A stretch of 64,000 nucleotides of DNA from Pseudeuparius sepicola (GCA_963920635.1 OY987299.1:15985401-16049400), one strand, 5' to 3'; shown: positions 24,861 through 37,312, counted from the first letter of the stretch. Numbers and translations: made by a program. The notes: generated from the sequence alone by a model not told the origin.

Positions 24861-27212
24861 CGATGTATGTTGCTGGTGGTTGCGTGACATATGTTTTGTG
24901 ACCTCAAAACCTACACTTTTATATAAAAAAATCTGAGAGAAAAAGTTCGCTTATTCCGTCTTTTTATGTCAATATTTTCCAGACTATGATAATACATCAT
25001 GTTAAATTGATTTGTGTTATTTCTGTAACATAACCTCCAATATCAAATGGTCCGATACTTTGTCACTTACGTGGCATATTGCACTCTATACGTCCAACGC
25101 GCATGCTCACCACAAATTATTATTAAAATATTATCTACACATTCAAACATGTACGAATATTTCCATGATTTCCAAAAGACGAAGTTAACCTCGTTGTTAC
25201 CCCCTCCTTCTATGACAGTTCATAAAGATGTACTTACTTATTTAATTTTACAAAAATTTGATTGCGGAAATCAAATAAACTACTGCGAAATCACAGGAAA
25301 TCCTTCGAAATCATGAAATATTCTGCGCAATCATGCGAAATACCGCGAAATCCGTAGAAATCCCGTGCAATCTTTTAATTATTTGCGAAATCGTGTGAAA
25401 TCACTGGAAATCCTAATGATTTCCGCAATACTGGTACATTTTTTACCGAGTGGTTACCCCCTCGGAAATGTTACTAAAAGTCACATTAATACCGGAACTG
25501 CACACACCGGCAAATTTGAATTTAAAGTAAGGAAGATAAAATCGTTTTTTTCTTCGTTTTTTTTCCACCAAAAACAAAATGAATGAATACGTATTGTACA
25601 CAAACTTAGGAAGAATTATAGCTTACTTGATTTTAAAATTTTAAAACAAAAAGTTAATATAAGTATAGGTGCTGAAAGGCTTCGTTTAGAAAATACAGGG
25701 TGTTGATTTTTTTATAAAGAAGTTTTTCTTTAATAATTTGAAAATACCAGGTCGTATCAAATTAAAATTTTTTTTTCATTTTAGCAGAGCCGTGCGATGG
25801 GATAGCCTGCTCGGTGGTTTAAAGTTAAAGACAAAAATAGTAAGGCGCAGATTTTTTTAATGTAGGTAATACGATTTTCTGACTTAGCACTTATTTCTAA
25901 ACAAAAGACACCTCGCAATATTTTTCAATTGAATTAGCCGTTTCCGAAAAAAATGAAAAACTTTGAAATACTGATTTTCGACTAATTTCAGTAGGTACTT
26001 ATTGAATTTACATGGATTTTTTTGTGTTTATTTTTTTAACGGCACCCATTAACAACTCTTTAAATATTTTGAAAGCATTAAATTCTTTTTAATTCAACAC
26101 TTTTCAACACTGCATTTTCAAAACGAAGCCATTTAAGACCTACATTTTTGTTTTAAAATAAAGTAAGCTTTCATTTCTTAAAGTGGTTCAGCTCGCGTTT
26201 TCTAACTTTTTGGTATGTTAGAATATTTAGTTTTCCAAATGGCATGTAAGAATAGTAGTTTGTCGGATGAGAAATCAACTTTTATTTAGAAATTTTTTGC
26301 TCCAGTTTGGACGTTATGACATTACTTTTTTGCGGACATAGAATTTGGACCTAAATATTTTTCTTTTCAATTAATATTTGGTACACTCTTACAAAACACT
26401 TATACCTAAGACGACTCGTAGCCCTTTTTTAAATTTCTTACCTGATTTTAAATTGCGGTACTTTAAACATGTAAGTAAAAATTCTCTTATTTTAAAAATT
26501 CCATAACTTACAAAAAAGTTCGAATAAACGGTATATTTACTTTTTAACTCTGGACTTGCGGGTACAAAACAAACTATCATCGCTTGCTCAACTATTGTCC
26601 AATCATATCTTAATTATTTTTTAAAAGTAAAAATTTTTTTACAAGATTCAAGGTATAATAATAATAATAAAAGAAACCAATAAAAAGTTTATATAAAGTT
26701 GAAAAATAAAAAAATAAGCGATCCGAAAAAGTGTTTATAGAAGCCGATCAGCGCCTAAGTAAGGCAATAGACAAAGATAATATGGATTAAATTGCTTTGC
26801 AGCAATGTTAAAAGGAGCAGCAGAACTGCGTAAATGGGTGTTTATTATTGTAAGAAAATGTTATTTTTTATATAGTGATAGATACATTTGATATACCTAT
26901 GTGATGCGGTAATAAGTTTCTTCTAAACTCCAAAGTGATAGGTTTAAATAAAAATTACAAAATATTATTCATGTCATTTGCTACTGTTACACCGATACCT
27001 ATCTATATTCCAAAACATTTTCAAATATTTAATTTATTCCTTTAGGAATACAGACATGCTCGAAAGTCACTAAAAGTCACTTTTTTCTTGGAAAGGGGCC
27101 ACTTAAAAATAACATTTTTTCTCAGAAATGGTCACTAAAGTCACCTTTTTAAAGCAAAATTAGAATGGCAACCCTGCGTGGGGGTCGAATCGCGTAGAAT
27201 TCGAAATAGGCC

Positions 27213-28326
27213 AGGGAAATTACGGTAAAAAATAACGAAACCTAGACAAAATTCATAACCGCATTTTTATAATGCAATCACAAAATATTGGTAATAAATG
27301 AACGCCAGAATTGTTTTTTTATACAAAATAAATATACGCGTGTGGGCGTTTTTTAGAAAAATACATTTTCTTGTTGTAATAAAGACGGCATAAATATTAA
27401 CTGCGAATTTTAAGCTGTATTTATTAATAAGTAAGGTATATAAAGTTGAGATTGATAAATTAAACAGATTGCGTTTGCGCAAGTATCCGAATGATGTAAA
27501 AATGACATTTTGCGTAATATTTTGTTGGGCAAAAATATTAACTGCGTTTTTATTATTTATAATTACCTTAAAAATCAAGTATTAACAGTTTGTTCTGAAA
27601 TATTGTTTCGCCGGAAATCGCATTTTAAAGAAATTTAAAGCTGTCTGAGAGCAAAATTATTAACTGGCTGATTTTTGTTAAACTTTCTAAGTGGATACTA
27701 AGTCTTGTTAAATTGTTTGAAATTAAACAAAAATTGGTAACGGAAGTATTTTGAAATGACAAATGACAATTGACCTACATGTGCCGTAAATAAATGTTTA
27801 ATTTCGCTATATGTGATTTAATATAGTTATATTGTAAAAAGTTAAACAAAAAAAACAGTTAATATTTTTGCCTAGTCTCTACCAATGAAAAGTGACAGCT
27901 GACGTACATGCGGCTCAGATAAATGTTTAATTTTGTATAAGTTACATTTTATTTGTAAAAGGGAATGATCATCTGCAATAAAAACGTAGTTAATATTTTT
28001 GCTTTTGCCGAAATAGAAAATTATCCGATTTTTATCCCTCTTTGTCGATCTAAGTTACTTCCATATTCTTAAAATGTTTAATTTCTTAATATATGTTAGC
28101 AAGGGAAGTTTTTGTACCTAAAGAGTCTAAAAAAATCCAGTTAACATTTTTGCTCGAAATTTCTAACGAAAAATAGGTGTTTTTTGAGGTAACTTAAGGT
28201 TCCGTTTTTTCAAAATGTTTAATTTTCGGTTTCTACCAACGTATTTACTTATAACTTTGATATGGTAAAACAAAATTGCAGTTAATATTTTTTTCTAGGT
28301 CAAATTTTTTTTTCCCTGGCCTGAAA
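27213..28326 (-). repeat. About 1.1-kb AGGCCAGGG-ended repeat, copy 2 (uninterrupted)
   Basis: Begins AGGCCAGGGAAAT and ends CCCTGGCCT, so it has short terminal inverted repeats. It carries repeated AATATTAACTG blocks throughout and is the inverted, uninterrupted sibling of 12363-15870. The open frame on its minus strand (27267-27578) is an A+T-rich chance frame. Confidence 0.7.
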
Positions 28327-31300
28327 GTGCAAAGTTTGCCAGCGATCCCGTGTTCAGGGGGTAGTGGAGCGAAATCCGGCTAAAAAGTCGTAAAAAATTT
28401 TTTTCAAGGTAGAACTAGATCGCACCCTATAGGTTCTGTTAAGGCGCTACGATACCCCCCATTTTCAAGGGTTTCATAGTTTACATCTCCTACTTGCATT
28501 TCTTAATATTTTCACTTGATTTTTTTTTGTGGCTTAGATAAAACTACGAAGAATCGTCGTTGTGTATCACGAACTGTGCAGGACTAATGCGACACTGTGA
28601 AAAAAAATGCCAAACATACCCGAAATTCGACTATATTCGGTTAAGAATTTCGAGTATTTCCACCATTCAAAAATAATTCGAAGGACACAACGACGATTGA
28701 GGCATTCTATAACATTATTTTAAGACTACTTTCAAGTCGATACGTTTGTTCGTTTGGCTATGATTTGAAAACTACGAACCCATTGCCCGGCAATAAAATG
28801 ATCCGTGAATTGGCCATTCGAGCAGGAATTAGACGTACGGAGATAGGCGGGCGGGCGTTCGCTGGAACTCGTGGTTCCCCTACTTCCCCCTACTTCGGCG
28901 TACTCACCGGGCTCGGAAACCACGTCAGGAGAACTTTCAATCGATATCAGATGGTTCATTTTTCATTTTATTAGTCTCAGTCTCCCTTATTTGTGTTTCG
29001 CTTGTTTTGAATGTTAGTATGTTAGCAAATATTTATATTTCCGAGTACCCGAAGAAAATATTTTCTACCGCGACATTATGTATGTCGACTGGCATATAAT
29101 AATACTCATTATTATTATTATTCCAGGAATTATAAATAAATAATTATTAATCCATTGCGCCACAAATAAATTTTAGAAAATAAATAATTATTATTCACAA
29201 AGTACCTACTTTTTGCTTTTGTGTAAAATGGTTTAATCCCTAGGGCATAAAATAGCCTGGTCGTGCAAAAAGAGTAAATTTAAATTCTAGACCAAATTGT
29301 GCGCTTGATTTTTACTTTAAAAATGTGATAGGTACAAGTAATAATTTTGCCAAATAAATGGGTCATGTGAAGCATTTTTTGAAAACGAATTCCTATGTAA
29401 ATCGCTGCATGATAAAAGCTAATTTATATACTTTCCAGAGGGAACGATAATAATTCTGACATCCAGTCAGTTTTACAAACTTCTTCGTTAGAAGATTGTT
29501 CGAAAGTCATTGGAGTTGAAAATCGGGCAAAATAAAAATAGTACATTTTATTGTTCCAGTCTGTCGAATTTATGACATTTTAATACATTTTCTAGGATGT
29601 TCGATAATTCAGATTTGTCAGAATAAGGTTCTGAAACTGAACCGCAGTCAGGGCAAGAATACCTATAATGTTTGATAATGATGTCACAACAGTCACATGT
29701 AGTGAAACCAATAGGAGTAATTTGTGGGCTTGAGTGCTTTTATTCCCGTAGGTACCTAATATGGTTTCCAGAATTTGAGAGAGGGGTACCTACATATTTT
29801 GCATTTTGCACACTTATTCGGATTTAGGTATAAGTAGTACTGCAGGTGCATAGGGTTTGGGAAACAAACTTTCTGGGAAAAACAGGGCTTTGAATGGAAC
29901 ATTTACAAGGGATTAGAAATTAATAGCTCCTATTATCTCACAACTATTACTTTATTTAAAAAGGGAGACCAGTTTCGTAACTCTATAAATTAGTCCTTGA
30001 GGATGTAATTTTATAGATTAACGAAACCGTTGTGATATAATATGGCCTATTCACTCTAATCCCTCTAAAGTGAACTCTTACAGTGTATAAAGTTTTTAGT
30101 TAGATTTATTTATTATTACACAAATGTAAATATGGAATACCTACTAGTTATATAAAACATTTTGAAGAAGTAGACTTTAGACGCACTTTTTTAGTCGTAG
30201 CAACACTATTATGCAGAACAATTATCCAATCAAACATTAATAGATGTTCAACTGACCCTAATGTGGTTCAAGAAGAATTCGGTAATCGAATCGTTAATTT
30301 AGATTTTATAATTGAGCAATTACAGAAGTTTTTTTTATACACGAACCCTTCATAGCATGCACCTTTGCTGATATGAAAAATAATAGTAAAATTGCTTCGA
30401 CGCCAAAAAGCTATGCAGTGTATTGCCAACGAAAAGTGAACGCCCTGAAAAATATCATTTTTGCAATAAAGCAAACAGGCCACCGCCGTTTTTTAAATAT
30501 ATATTCGCGCTTCTTCGTCGGCATCGGCGAGACTCGTGTGACCCGTCGGCGGCCGTCGGCGGCTGCTGGCACGAGTTATTATTTCATATTATCTACACGT
30601 CTACACAGGAAAAAAAGACTGTTGTGATTTTAGTGAGTTCGTGTATATAGTCACTTTTCCTTTACCTACTTTAAATATACAAGCAAATCCATGTGGTCCC
30701 AACAATATAATCTATACTTTTGACGTAATTGCAGATGAACCAATAAGTTTAAAATAGTTTGAATTTCCGTTAAGAAGACGTATTGTCACTTCGATACTAA
30801 AATTGGCATACTACAATGAAAGCATAACCTCGGTTTTAAAATATCTTATGTTTTATTTAAACAATTAAATTTATTTTATTTGAATAATAATAATTCTCAC
30901 CCTCAGACTACTCCAAACTATATAAGAGTACCCCAGAAGCAACTGAAAAAACATTATAATTCATTGGATGAACAAAATAACTTAATTGCAACTTTTATAT
31001 TCATCAATGTAAGTAGTCATAGTCCAAGCAAATTGTCATTTTTTATAGAGGTAGAAAAAAATGATTCTTAACAGGTAGATATTTTCAGGGTTGTTTGTGG
31101 GTAGCGTCCTGAGTATAACCCCAAAAAATCACCGTCGAAGTCGTGTTACGAACCCCGCAATAGGAGTGGTTTTGCAAACATTTTTTTGCAAATTTTTTTC
31201 TTCTCATGTGTACAATTTTTTTTCTTCTTATGTATACATTATTACGTTCTCTAAAACTTTCCCTCATGAAGTTTTTTTTTTAACTTCAATACTTCACGAG

Positions 31301-34045
31301 ATATAGGTAAAAGATCACCACTATCTAAAGTGCTTTATAAGGGTAAAAAAAAATTCTTTAAAACAAGTTGATTTTTTCAGGGTTAACTGGGGGTTAACTT
31401 AGGAGTGCACACAGTGATCGCAAATTAAAGGTTTTGAATCAACCCTACACTCTATATCGTTCGTAGTCATAATGAACACTGCAAGTGAATGGCTATAATT
31501 GATATTAGTACCCACAATTAAGTATTACAAATCCAGCAAAAATTCAGTGACAATAGTTGTAATTTCAGTATAATGAACAGTTAAATGTATCCCTATTCAA
31601 TTCAACACCATGAAACGTTATGTTGTTCTGACAAAAGAATGTGCTTAGAAAAGAAGTATTATAGAATCAATTCCAGAACATGCTATTTATTGAAATAAAA
31701 TATTACATTTAAATTATTCATTAGAATTCAATATCAATTGTAATTGAATTGATTATTGTTAGTTACAAAAAAGCTTCTGCTTGAGTTTGAGGAATAATAT
31801 CTCATATTGAATTAAACAGGGTTTTTTTACAAAATGACAGATTTTTCTCAGTGTAGTACCCACGGCCGGCCTGCCCCTCAATCGTAGCACTATGAAGGGG
31901 CAGGCTGGAGTGGGGAGTCGTGGGGACTAGAGGAAGGAAAAGGATAGGCATATCTAATCGAGCGACGTTTGTCCTGAATTGAGTCGGGCACTTCGGGCGG
32001 ACTTCATAAGTATCGTAGCCTCTTAAGTACATCACTCTGCATACGAAATGGCGATTTACGACTTTTTTTGTGGTCGAGGACTTTCTTATTTCGGAAAAAC
32101 TGTCGAAATTGGCAATTTACGGAAATTGTGTTTTTTTACGTTTCCATCGTCATATCTTTGAGAGTAGTGGAGCTATCGACTCGTTTTTTTTTAATTAAAG
32201 CTAACATATGAGCGCTTACAGCGAATGCCATCGTCGTTGTTCGATATTGTTTATTAACCACTTTAAATAGCAACAAAATTGCAAGGTTATAAAAAGTTTA
32301 ATGCAATTTTCACTAAGCGAGAAACTTTTTTATTTGTGGAAATTTTTATACACTGTGTCCCGGATAAGAATGAACAGCATGGGGATATTGCAAACGGTGA
32401 GAGATACGGCAAAGGTTAAATGGGGAAAAAGTTGCGCATTTTTGAGGTCAATAAAATGGCACAAACAGATTTCTAATATCTTTTTTCGTTTTTGAGTTAT
32501 TTTAAAAAAAGTAAAATTTTGCGTTTTCTATTTCATTTTCTTCCGAAGTTGTTATCACAGATAGAAAAAAAAAGAAAAACACTTTATTATGGCACTTTTG
32601 AACGGGCTTTAAGATGGCGTTTTTAGATTTGTTCTACAACGTTTCGTTTTTGAGAAACCATCTTCAACTTTATTTTTTTAAATACGGGCTTGGATTTTTT
32701 TTGCAGATTTTGAAAGCACTTTTCATTGCAAATACCATGATGTATGACACGAAATATTTTTAAAATGTTTTGAGACAATTATATACTGAAAATTCCTTTT
32801 TTTCCATTCATTTTTTTTCTATTGCGGCCCTGTATTTAATAATAAGAAGTCTAAATTTCGATCATTATTAACAACAATTTAACTTACAGTTTATTTTGAC
32901 TTCGAAAACTTAATATTTTTAAATACGGCCCTGTCTGGTAAGTGTTTTCCTCTGTTGTACAGCAAACAGTATCGCATTGTGTTTTGGAGTAAATTCTTCG
33001 CTTTTTCTAATTGTGAGAAGAAAGCTTTAAGCAAACGAAACCCATAACTTTTGCCATTTATTAATTGCAACAATACATTCGTTCGGCCTCTACACTATTT
33101 CTGTGACACAAGATATAACATGCTGACATGTTAAATTTGTCGTCATTTGAAATAGCACCCTCCATTTCTAATGATACAAATTGTTAACTAAATGATACAG
33201 TGGGAGTTATGACAAATAATGACAAGGGGTTGGTTTCGTTGTTTCAAAGCCTTCTAGGTGGAGGATTTTTATTAATTTTCTATTATCGTATGTATGTGAC
33301 TGTTATTAGTCTTTGTCGTCCTTTTTTTAGTTCTCCAATTGATATTAGTCATTGTTTCTTTTTGTCGCCTTCTTTGATTTGGACAGTATTATTTCGAAAA
33401 ACTCATAAAAACTATCATGCAATATAGAAAACATATTCAATACTTATGTGAAACTGCCAAGTTAAATTTTTGGCTAAAATAAATGTGCTGTTTGACAATG
33501 ACTAGAACCATAAAACACTACTTTTTCGGATAGTTTGAAGAGTGTTTTCGATTTCCCAAAACTTTTTTGGCTACTACTAATATATGGTTGTGGATAATAA
33601 ACTTTTTCATTCCCCCATTTCCACCACTTTCCGTTGAGCGACTTCGCGTAAAAGCAATTCGAATTATATAGGCAAGATTACGTGTACCAAATTTCAAGTC
33701 GATATTTCAGACAAGGTGTTTACTTTTTGTAACCATGGCATAATTTTACGTACTTTTAAAGATCAGTGCTATTGGTTCAACGCATTAAGTGCATTTTGTT
33801 TAGACAATCTTCAGTAACATTCTTATTGCTTATTGCTCTTCTTCGAGTTGAAAACGGTGCAAGTGCCTGGCTATGGGTATCTGTATTATACGGGAAACAG
33901 TCTATAAACTATGATAGACTATTGTAGAGATGCAGTTGAGTCCAGTACTAACCGTTAGGCGCAGATTTAATTTAAAATTCTATAGCCGCGATTTTTCACC
34001 GTTAACGATAGTATACTTGTACTTTAATTCTACGTTTTATCTATA
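28327..34045. other. Gene-poor intergenic DNA
   Basis: About 5.7 kb with no recognisable protein. A short GC-rich patch near 30510-30570 and a C/G-rich patch near 28820-28930 stand out but give no domain. Low-complexity A/T predominates. Confidence 0.4.
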
Positions 34046-35410
34046 CAGGGTGGCCCACCACGAACTGCATCGATCTATATATGGAAAACCAAAAGTAGGG
34101 AAATTCTGAAAATTTGGCACCTCACCAATGCCGATGGGCGCTGCTCAACTAAAATATTTTGGTGAATCTGGCACTTCCGGTTATACCGGAAGTCGATATC
34201 AACTTTCTTATTTCAAATGGAATACCCTGTATATTATTGCATTTTTGGATTCTAGGCATCATTTTGGAACAAAAACATGCAACATGTCCTATGTGTAAAT
34301 TGAACCGTTTTTGAGATATTTGCATTTTTCCGAAAAAAATGACAGGTGCAGACCTAAAGTCAATTAGCAATTTATACGAGGAAACCGCGAAATTTCAAAA
34401 CGAATTTTTGGCATCGTGTAACAGAAGCCCTGACCTAGTGATCTCTACTGAGAAATAAATCCGTTCTTATACAGGGTGTTCACAAAATATGAATAAAAAT
34501 TACATTCAAAACCCCCATTTTTTTTAATGCGATATTATTCACCACTAAAAATAACGACAACTTTGTGTAAGGTTTCCTATACCTAAATGCCGTAATTTTC
34601 GATTAATTTACGAAACACCCACTTTTCGTCCATAAAATGCGGGGTTTGTTTAACGCTTGGAAAATCATATTAGCCGTGGACGTTGTATGTATGTATCGCA
34701 CTTTCTTGATATTACTTTGTTGCATTCTACGTAGATAATAAACAAATTTAAATAATCTTTGTTTGTGTAATTTAAGCGCGCCGGCATTATTGTCCACAAC
34801 AATTTATAAACCAAGTGACATTTCCTCAGCCGCGATTGTCTTTTCAACGTCCACGGCTAATATGATTTTCCAAGCGTTAAACAAACTCCGCATTTTATGG
34901 ACGAAAAGTGGGTTTTTCGTAAATTAATCGAAAATTACGGCATTTAGGTATAGAAAACCTTACACAAAGTTGTCGTTATTTTTAGTGGTGAATAAGATCG
35001 CATTAAAAAAAATGGGGGTTTCCATTTGAAAATTTCGAGATTTAAGCACATTTTGAATGTAATTTTTATTCATATTTTGTGAACGGATTTATTTCTCAAT
35101 AGAGATCACTAGGCCAGGGCTTCTGTTACACGATGCCAAAAATTCTTTTTGAAATTTCGCGGTTTCCTCGTATAAATTGCTAATTAACTTTAGGTCTGCA
35201 TCTGTAATTTTTTTCGGAAAAATGCAAATATCTCAAAAACGGTTGGATTATGACATAGGACATATATCGGTATAACCGGAAGTGCCAGATTCACCAAAAT
35301 ATTTTAGATGAGCAGCGCCCATCGGCGTTGGTGAGGTGCCAAATTTTCAGAATTTTCCTACTTTTAGTTTTCCATATATAGATCGATGCAGTTCGTGGTG
35401 GGCCACCCTG
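34046..35410. mobile_element. Foldback element (1,365 bp) with TA duplication
   Basis: Starts CAGGGTGGCCCACCACGAAC and ends in its reverse complement, flanked by TA (34044-34045 and 35411-35412). Nearly the whole length is inverted symmetric, including a second, internal inverted pair around 34470-34530 and 35040-35100. No coding capacity. Confidence 0.85.
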
Positions 35411-35412
35411 TA

Positions 35413-35957
35413 TAGTTTAGTGCTTTATGAGCTCCTGCCGGTATAATGAACTGCCTAGAAATAAACCTAACAACTTCGTTTTTGAAACTAAAACTCTATT
35501 CAAGCTAAACGCAAATGAAATATAAACACAAGTTGTTGCTTGGCTAGAGCGTGATACGCACGTGATCGGCCTGCTATTGGCTAGTCGGCAATAAAGTCTG
35601 TCCCGGCGGGCGAGTGCAGCGAGTCGGTATTTCTTATTACAGAGGTGTATTGAGTTGCAAGTGGACTTTTATTTTTTTCCGATATAATTCTTTCGCTGTT
35701 TATTAATAATTGTTGGAGCTACGATTTGTATTAATAGTAGAAATTTGCAGGTAAGTGAATGACTAGGTGTGCCATAAAAGTTTGTTTTTAAACTTCTTAA
35801 TACTGGGGCATATTATTTTAATATTTTATATTATAAAATTCATAGAGATTGTCCTTAATGCGGCCCTACCTCGTATTAGTCCTCAGAATTGTTCACGTGC
35901 TTCCATCGTGGAAATGTTTACGCGCCACTTGCATTTTGTTTGAATAGAGTGTAGGTA
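35413..35957. repeat. Repeat at the Polinton insertion site
   Basis: 35755-35955 is an inverted copy of about 9600-9800. It includes the donor-like GCAG|GTAAGT at 35748-35756. The Polinton inserted just beyond its end. Confidence 0.55.
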
Positions 35958-35963
35958 CTTACT
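35958..35963 (+). repeat. Target-site duplication CTTACT (left)
   Basis: Six bases identical to 55347-55352 across the Polinton. Six-bp duplications are characteristic of Polinton integrases. Confidence 0.9.
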
Positions 35964-36065
35964 AGTAGTTAAGTAAAGCGGATCCTGGCTCAAAGATGGC
36001 CGCCATATGTGAGCCAGCTTCCGCATAAGGGTTTTTGAGCCAGGATCCGCATAGGGCTTTCGGGG
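35964..36065 (+). repeat. Left terminal inverted repeat (102 bp)
   Basis: Matches 55240-55346 in inverted orientation. The first ~70 nt are identical; then there is a small indel (5 nt longer in the right copy) and one or two substitutions. It contains its own internal palindrome: GCGGATCCTGGCTCAAA (35978-35994) pairs with TTTGAGCCAGGATCCGC (36034-36050), and in between TGAGCCAGCTTCCGC forms a second related motif, so the end can fold on itself. Confidence 0.93.
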
Positions 36066-36078
36066 TTCGGTTGGCAGG

Positions 36079-36084
36079 TATAAA
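36079..36084 (+). promoter_or_regulatory. TATA box upstream of the virion gene block
   Basis: TATAAA lies just inside the left TIR, about 90 bp before the first ATG at 36174. It is the only good TATA between the TIR and the first gene. Confidence 0.4.
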
Positions 36085-36173
36085 CGCCGCGGTTAGAATA
36101 TTTTTTCCTTGATTTAACGTCCTGTTTCGGGTGACCTTATTTTATAAGTTTATGTGTATTGTGAATCAGTGGG

Positions 36174-36950
36174 ATGTTGTCAGTTCACGGGGAAGGTTTA
36201 CTAAATTCCTTAATCGACAAATTACCAGTTGAATTGCACCTTCCTAAATATCAGTTTTGTGGGCCTGGAACTAAGTTAGAGAAACGTCTGACGAGAGGAG
36301 ATTCTGGTATAAATAAATTGGACGCAGCGTGTAGGACCCACGATATTTTGTATTCAAACAGCAAGTTATTAGAAGATCGACACAAGGCTGATTTAGAATT
36401 GGAAAATCGTGCTTGGGATCGAGTAAAATCCAAAGACGCTAAATTTAGTGAGAAGGCTGCTTCTTGGCTTGTAACAACTGCCATGAAAGTAAAAAGAAAA
36501 TTGGGTATGGGAGTTAAAAAACGACGACCGATTTCTTTTAGAAGGGACATCGTAAAAAAAGTGGAAAAAAATCTCAGAAAATCTTTTACTCCTAAGGACT
36601 TGAATAACACTCAGAATTTGAAAAAATCGTCATTGGCTGCTGTAAGAGCTGCCCGTATGATTGTTAAAAAGATTGGAAAAAAGAATTTGAGGATACCGAG
36701 GTTGATTCCATTCGAAAGCAAAACTGGCGGATTTCTTCCTCTTATTCCTATTCTAGGAGCTCTAGGGGCATTGGGTTCTTTGGCAGGTGGAGCAAGTGCT
36801 GTAGCTAAAACCATTTTGGATGTAAATAATGCTAAAAAGAGTGTGACGAAACAGTCGATGGAACCTGTTGGCAAAAAAGGTTCGGGTCTTTATTTAAGAA
36901 GAAATAAACGCGGAGGATTCGGACTATTTTTGAAAAAAAACTCTCATTGA
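36174..36950 (+). CDS. Phospholipase A2-like / pX-like minor virion protein
   Basis: 258 aa, ATG at 36174. Residues ~24-60 carry a parvovirus-type PLA2 core: the Ca-binding loop YQFCGPGT (26-33) and the catalytic DAACRTHDILY (50-60, His56-Asp57). Lysine-rich basic segments follow. Residues ~186-212 form a hydrophobic Gly/Ala-rich helix (FLPLIPILGALGALGSL) like adenovirus protein X-type minor proteins, and the tail GSGLYLRR...GGFGLFLKK is the GxGLYL repeat common in these proteins. By analogy with parvovirus VP1, the PLA2 would act on membranes during particle entry; the basic tail would contact DNA. The gene opens the + strand block. Its last codons lie on a slippery AAAAAAAAC run, so a longer fusion with the protease is possible. 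Confidence 0.85.
   Translation: MLSVHGEGLLNSLIDKLPVELHLPKYQFCGPGTKLEKRLTRGDSGINKLDAACRTHDILYSNSKLLEDRHKADLELENRAWDRVKSKDAKFSEKAASWLVTTAMKVKRKLGMGVKKRRPISFRRDIVKKVEKNLRKSFTPKDLNNTQNLKKSSLAAVRAARMIVKKIGKKNLRIPRLIPFESKTGGFLPLIPILGALGALGSLAGGASAVAKTILDVNNAKKSVTKQSMEPVGKKGSGLYLRRNKRGGFGLFLKKNSH
36935..36941 (+). promoter_or_regulatory. Candidate -1 ribosomal frameshift site A_AAA_AAC
   Basis: In the frame of the PLA2/pX gene, the codons AAA AAA AAC at 36933-36941 form the canonical slippery heptamer A_AAA_AAC. The -1 frame entered here has no stop before the protease and runs through to 37312, while the zero frame stops at 36950. The protease frame has no ATG near its conserved N-terminus. I did not identify a firm downstream pseudoknot. 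Confidence 0.45.
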
Positions 36951-37312
36951 GGCTACCCAACAGACCTTTAACAGATAGAGATTTAATAAAGTTCGCGGCA
37001 AAGCTTAACATACCATTTTTTAAAGGCGTATTTATGAGAGACACGCTACCTAAAAAGGTGAGAAAAAACGAGTCGGTCATTTTAAATTTGGATGTTCAGC
37101 GAAATCCGGGAACTCACTGGGTAGCCTATCAGAAAAGAGGAAATATCGTCAAGTACTTTGACAGTTTTGGTAATTTGAAACCGCCCAAAGAATTGGTTCA
37201 GTATTTGGGAAAGAACGTAAAAATAATATATAATAACGATTCTTATCAGAATTTTGATGAAATAAATTGCGGGCATTTGTGTCTCGAGTTTCTGTATAAA
37301 GGTGACAGTTAA
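36947..37312 (+). CDS. Adenain-like cysteine protease (PRO)
   Basis: Cys protease of the adenovirus/Ulp1 clan, expected to mature virion proteins. Counting from 36947 (121 aa), the catalytic set is His57 (GTHW), Asp72 (YFDSFG), Gln101 and Cys108 in NCGHLCLEFL, in the order and spacing of adenain, but on a compact body without adenain's extra length. The start is unclear: 36947 is TTG, the first in-frame ATG is at 37034 (which would remove about 29 conserved-looking residues), and the frame is open upstream to 36908. Together with the A_AAA_AAC run this suggests translation as a -1 extension of the preceding gene; the alternative is non-AUG initiation or splicing. It is followed 12 nt later by the penton gene. 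Confidence 0.85.
   Translation: MRLPNRPLTDRDLIKFAAKLNIPFFKGVFMRDTLPKKVRKNESVILNLDVQRNPGTHWVAYQKRGNIVKYFDSFGNLKPPKELVQYLGKNVKIIYNNDSYQNFDEINCGHLCLEFLYKGDS

Larger units (their letters stand above)
22189..25465. mobile_element. TIR element with 6-bp TSD and subterminal GAAATC arrays (3,277 bp)
   Basis: Perfect 18-bp TIRs, CCGAGGGGGTAACCACTC at 22189-22206 and its reverse complement at 25448-25465, are flanked by the 6-bp duplication AAATGT (22183-22188 and 25466-25471). Just inside each end is a degenerate array built on GCGAAATC/CGCAATC (about 22220-22395 and 25260-25430), both in the same orientation. No transposase is recognised. The superfamily is unassigned: a 6-bp TSD excludes hAT (8 bp) and mariner (TA). 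Confidence 0.75.
22113..27176. mobile_element. hAT-like DNA transposon with nested insertions
   Basis: The ends read CAGGGTTGCCATT at the left (22113) and the reverse complement at the right (27164-27176), a typical hAT terminus. Flanks are 8-bp near-identical duplications, CGCGGGGG (22105-22112) and CGTGGGGG (27177-27184). Subterminal GTCACT/AAAGTCAC motifs occur at both ends. It contains the element at 22189-25465; without that it would be about 1.8 kb. No intact transposase remains at 25472-27100, which is A+T-rich without a convincing frame. Confidence 0.75.

Noticed and set aside
12363..28326. A single giant transposon with 1.1-kb inverted termini spanning 16 kb
   Set aside because: The copy at 27213-28326 has its own short TIRs (AGGCCAGGG...CCCTGGCCT) at both ends, so the pair is better read as two separate insertions of the same repeat.
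36251..37276. Minus-strand frames of 64-119 aa under the virion genes
   Set aside because: Shadows of the PLA2/pX, protease and penton genes.
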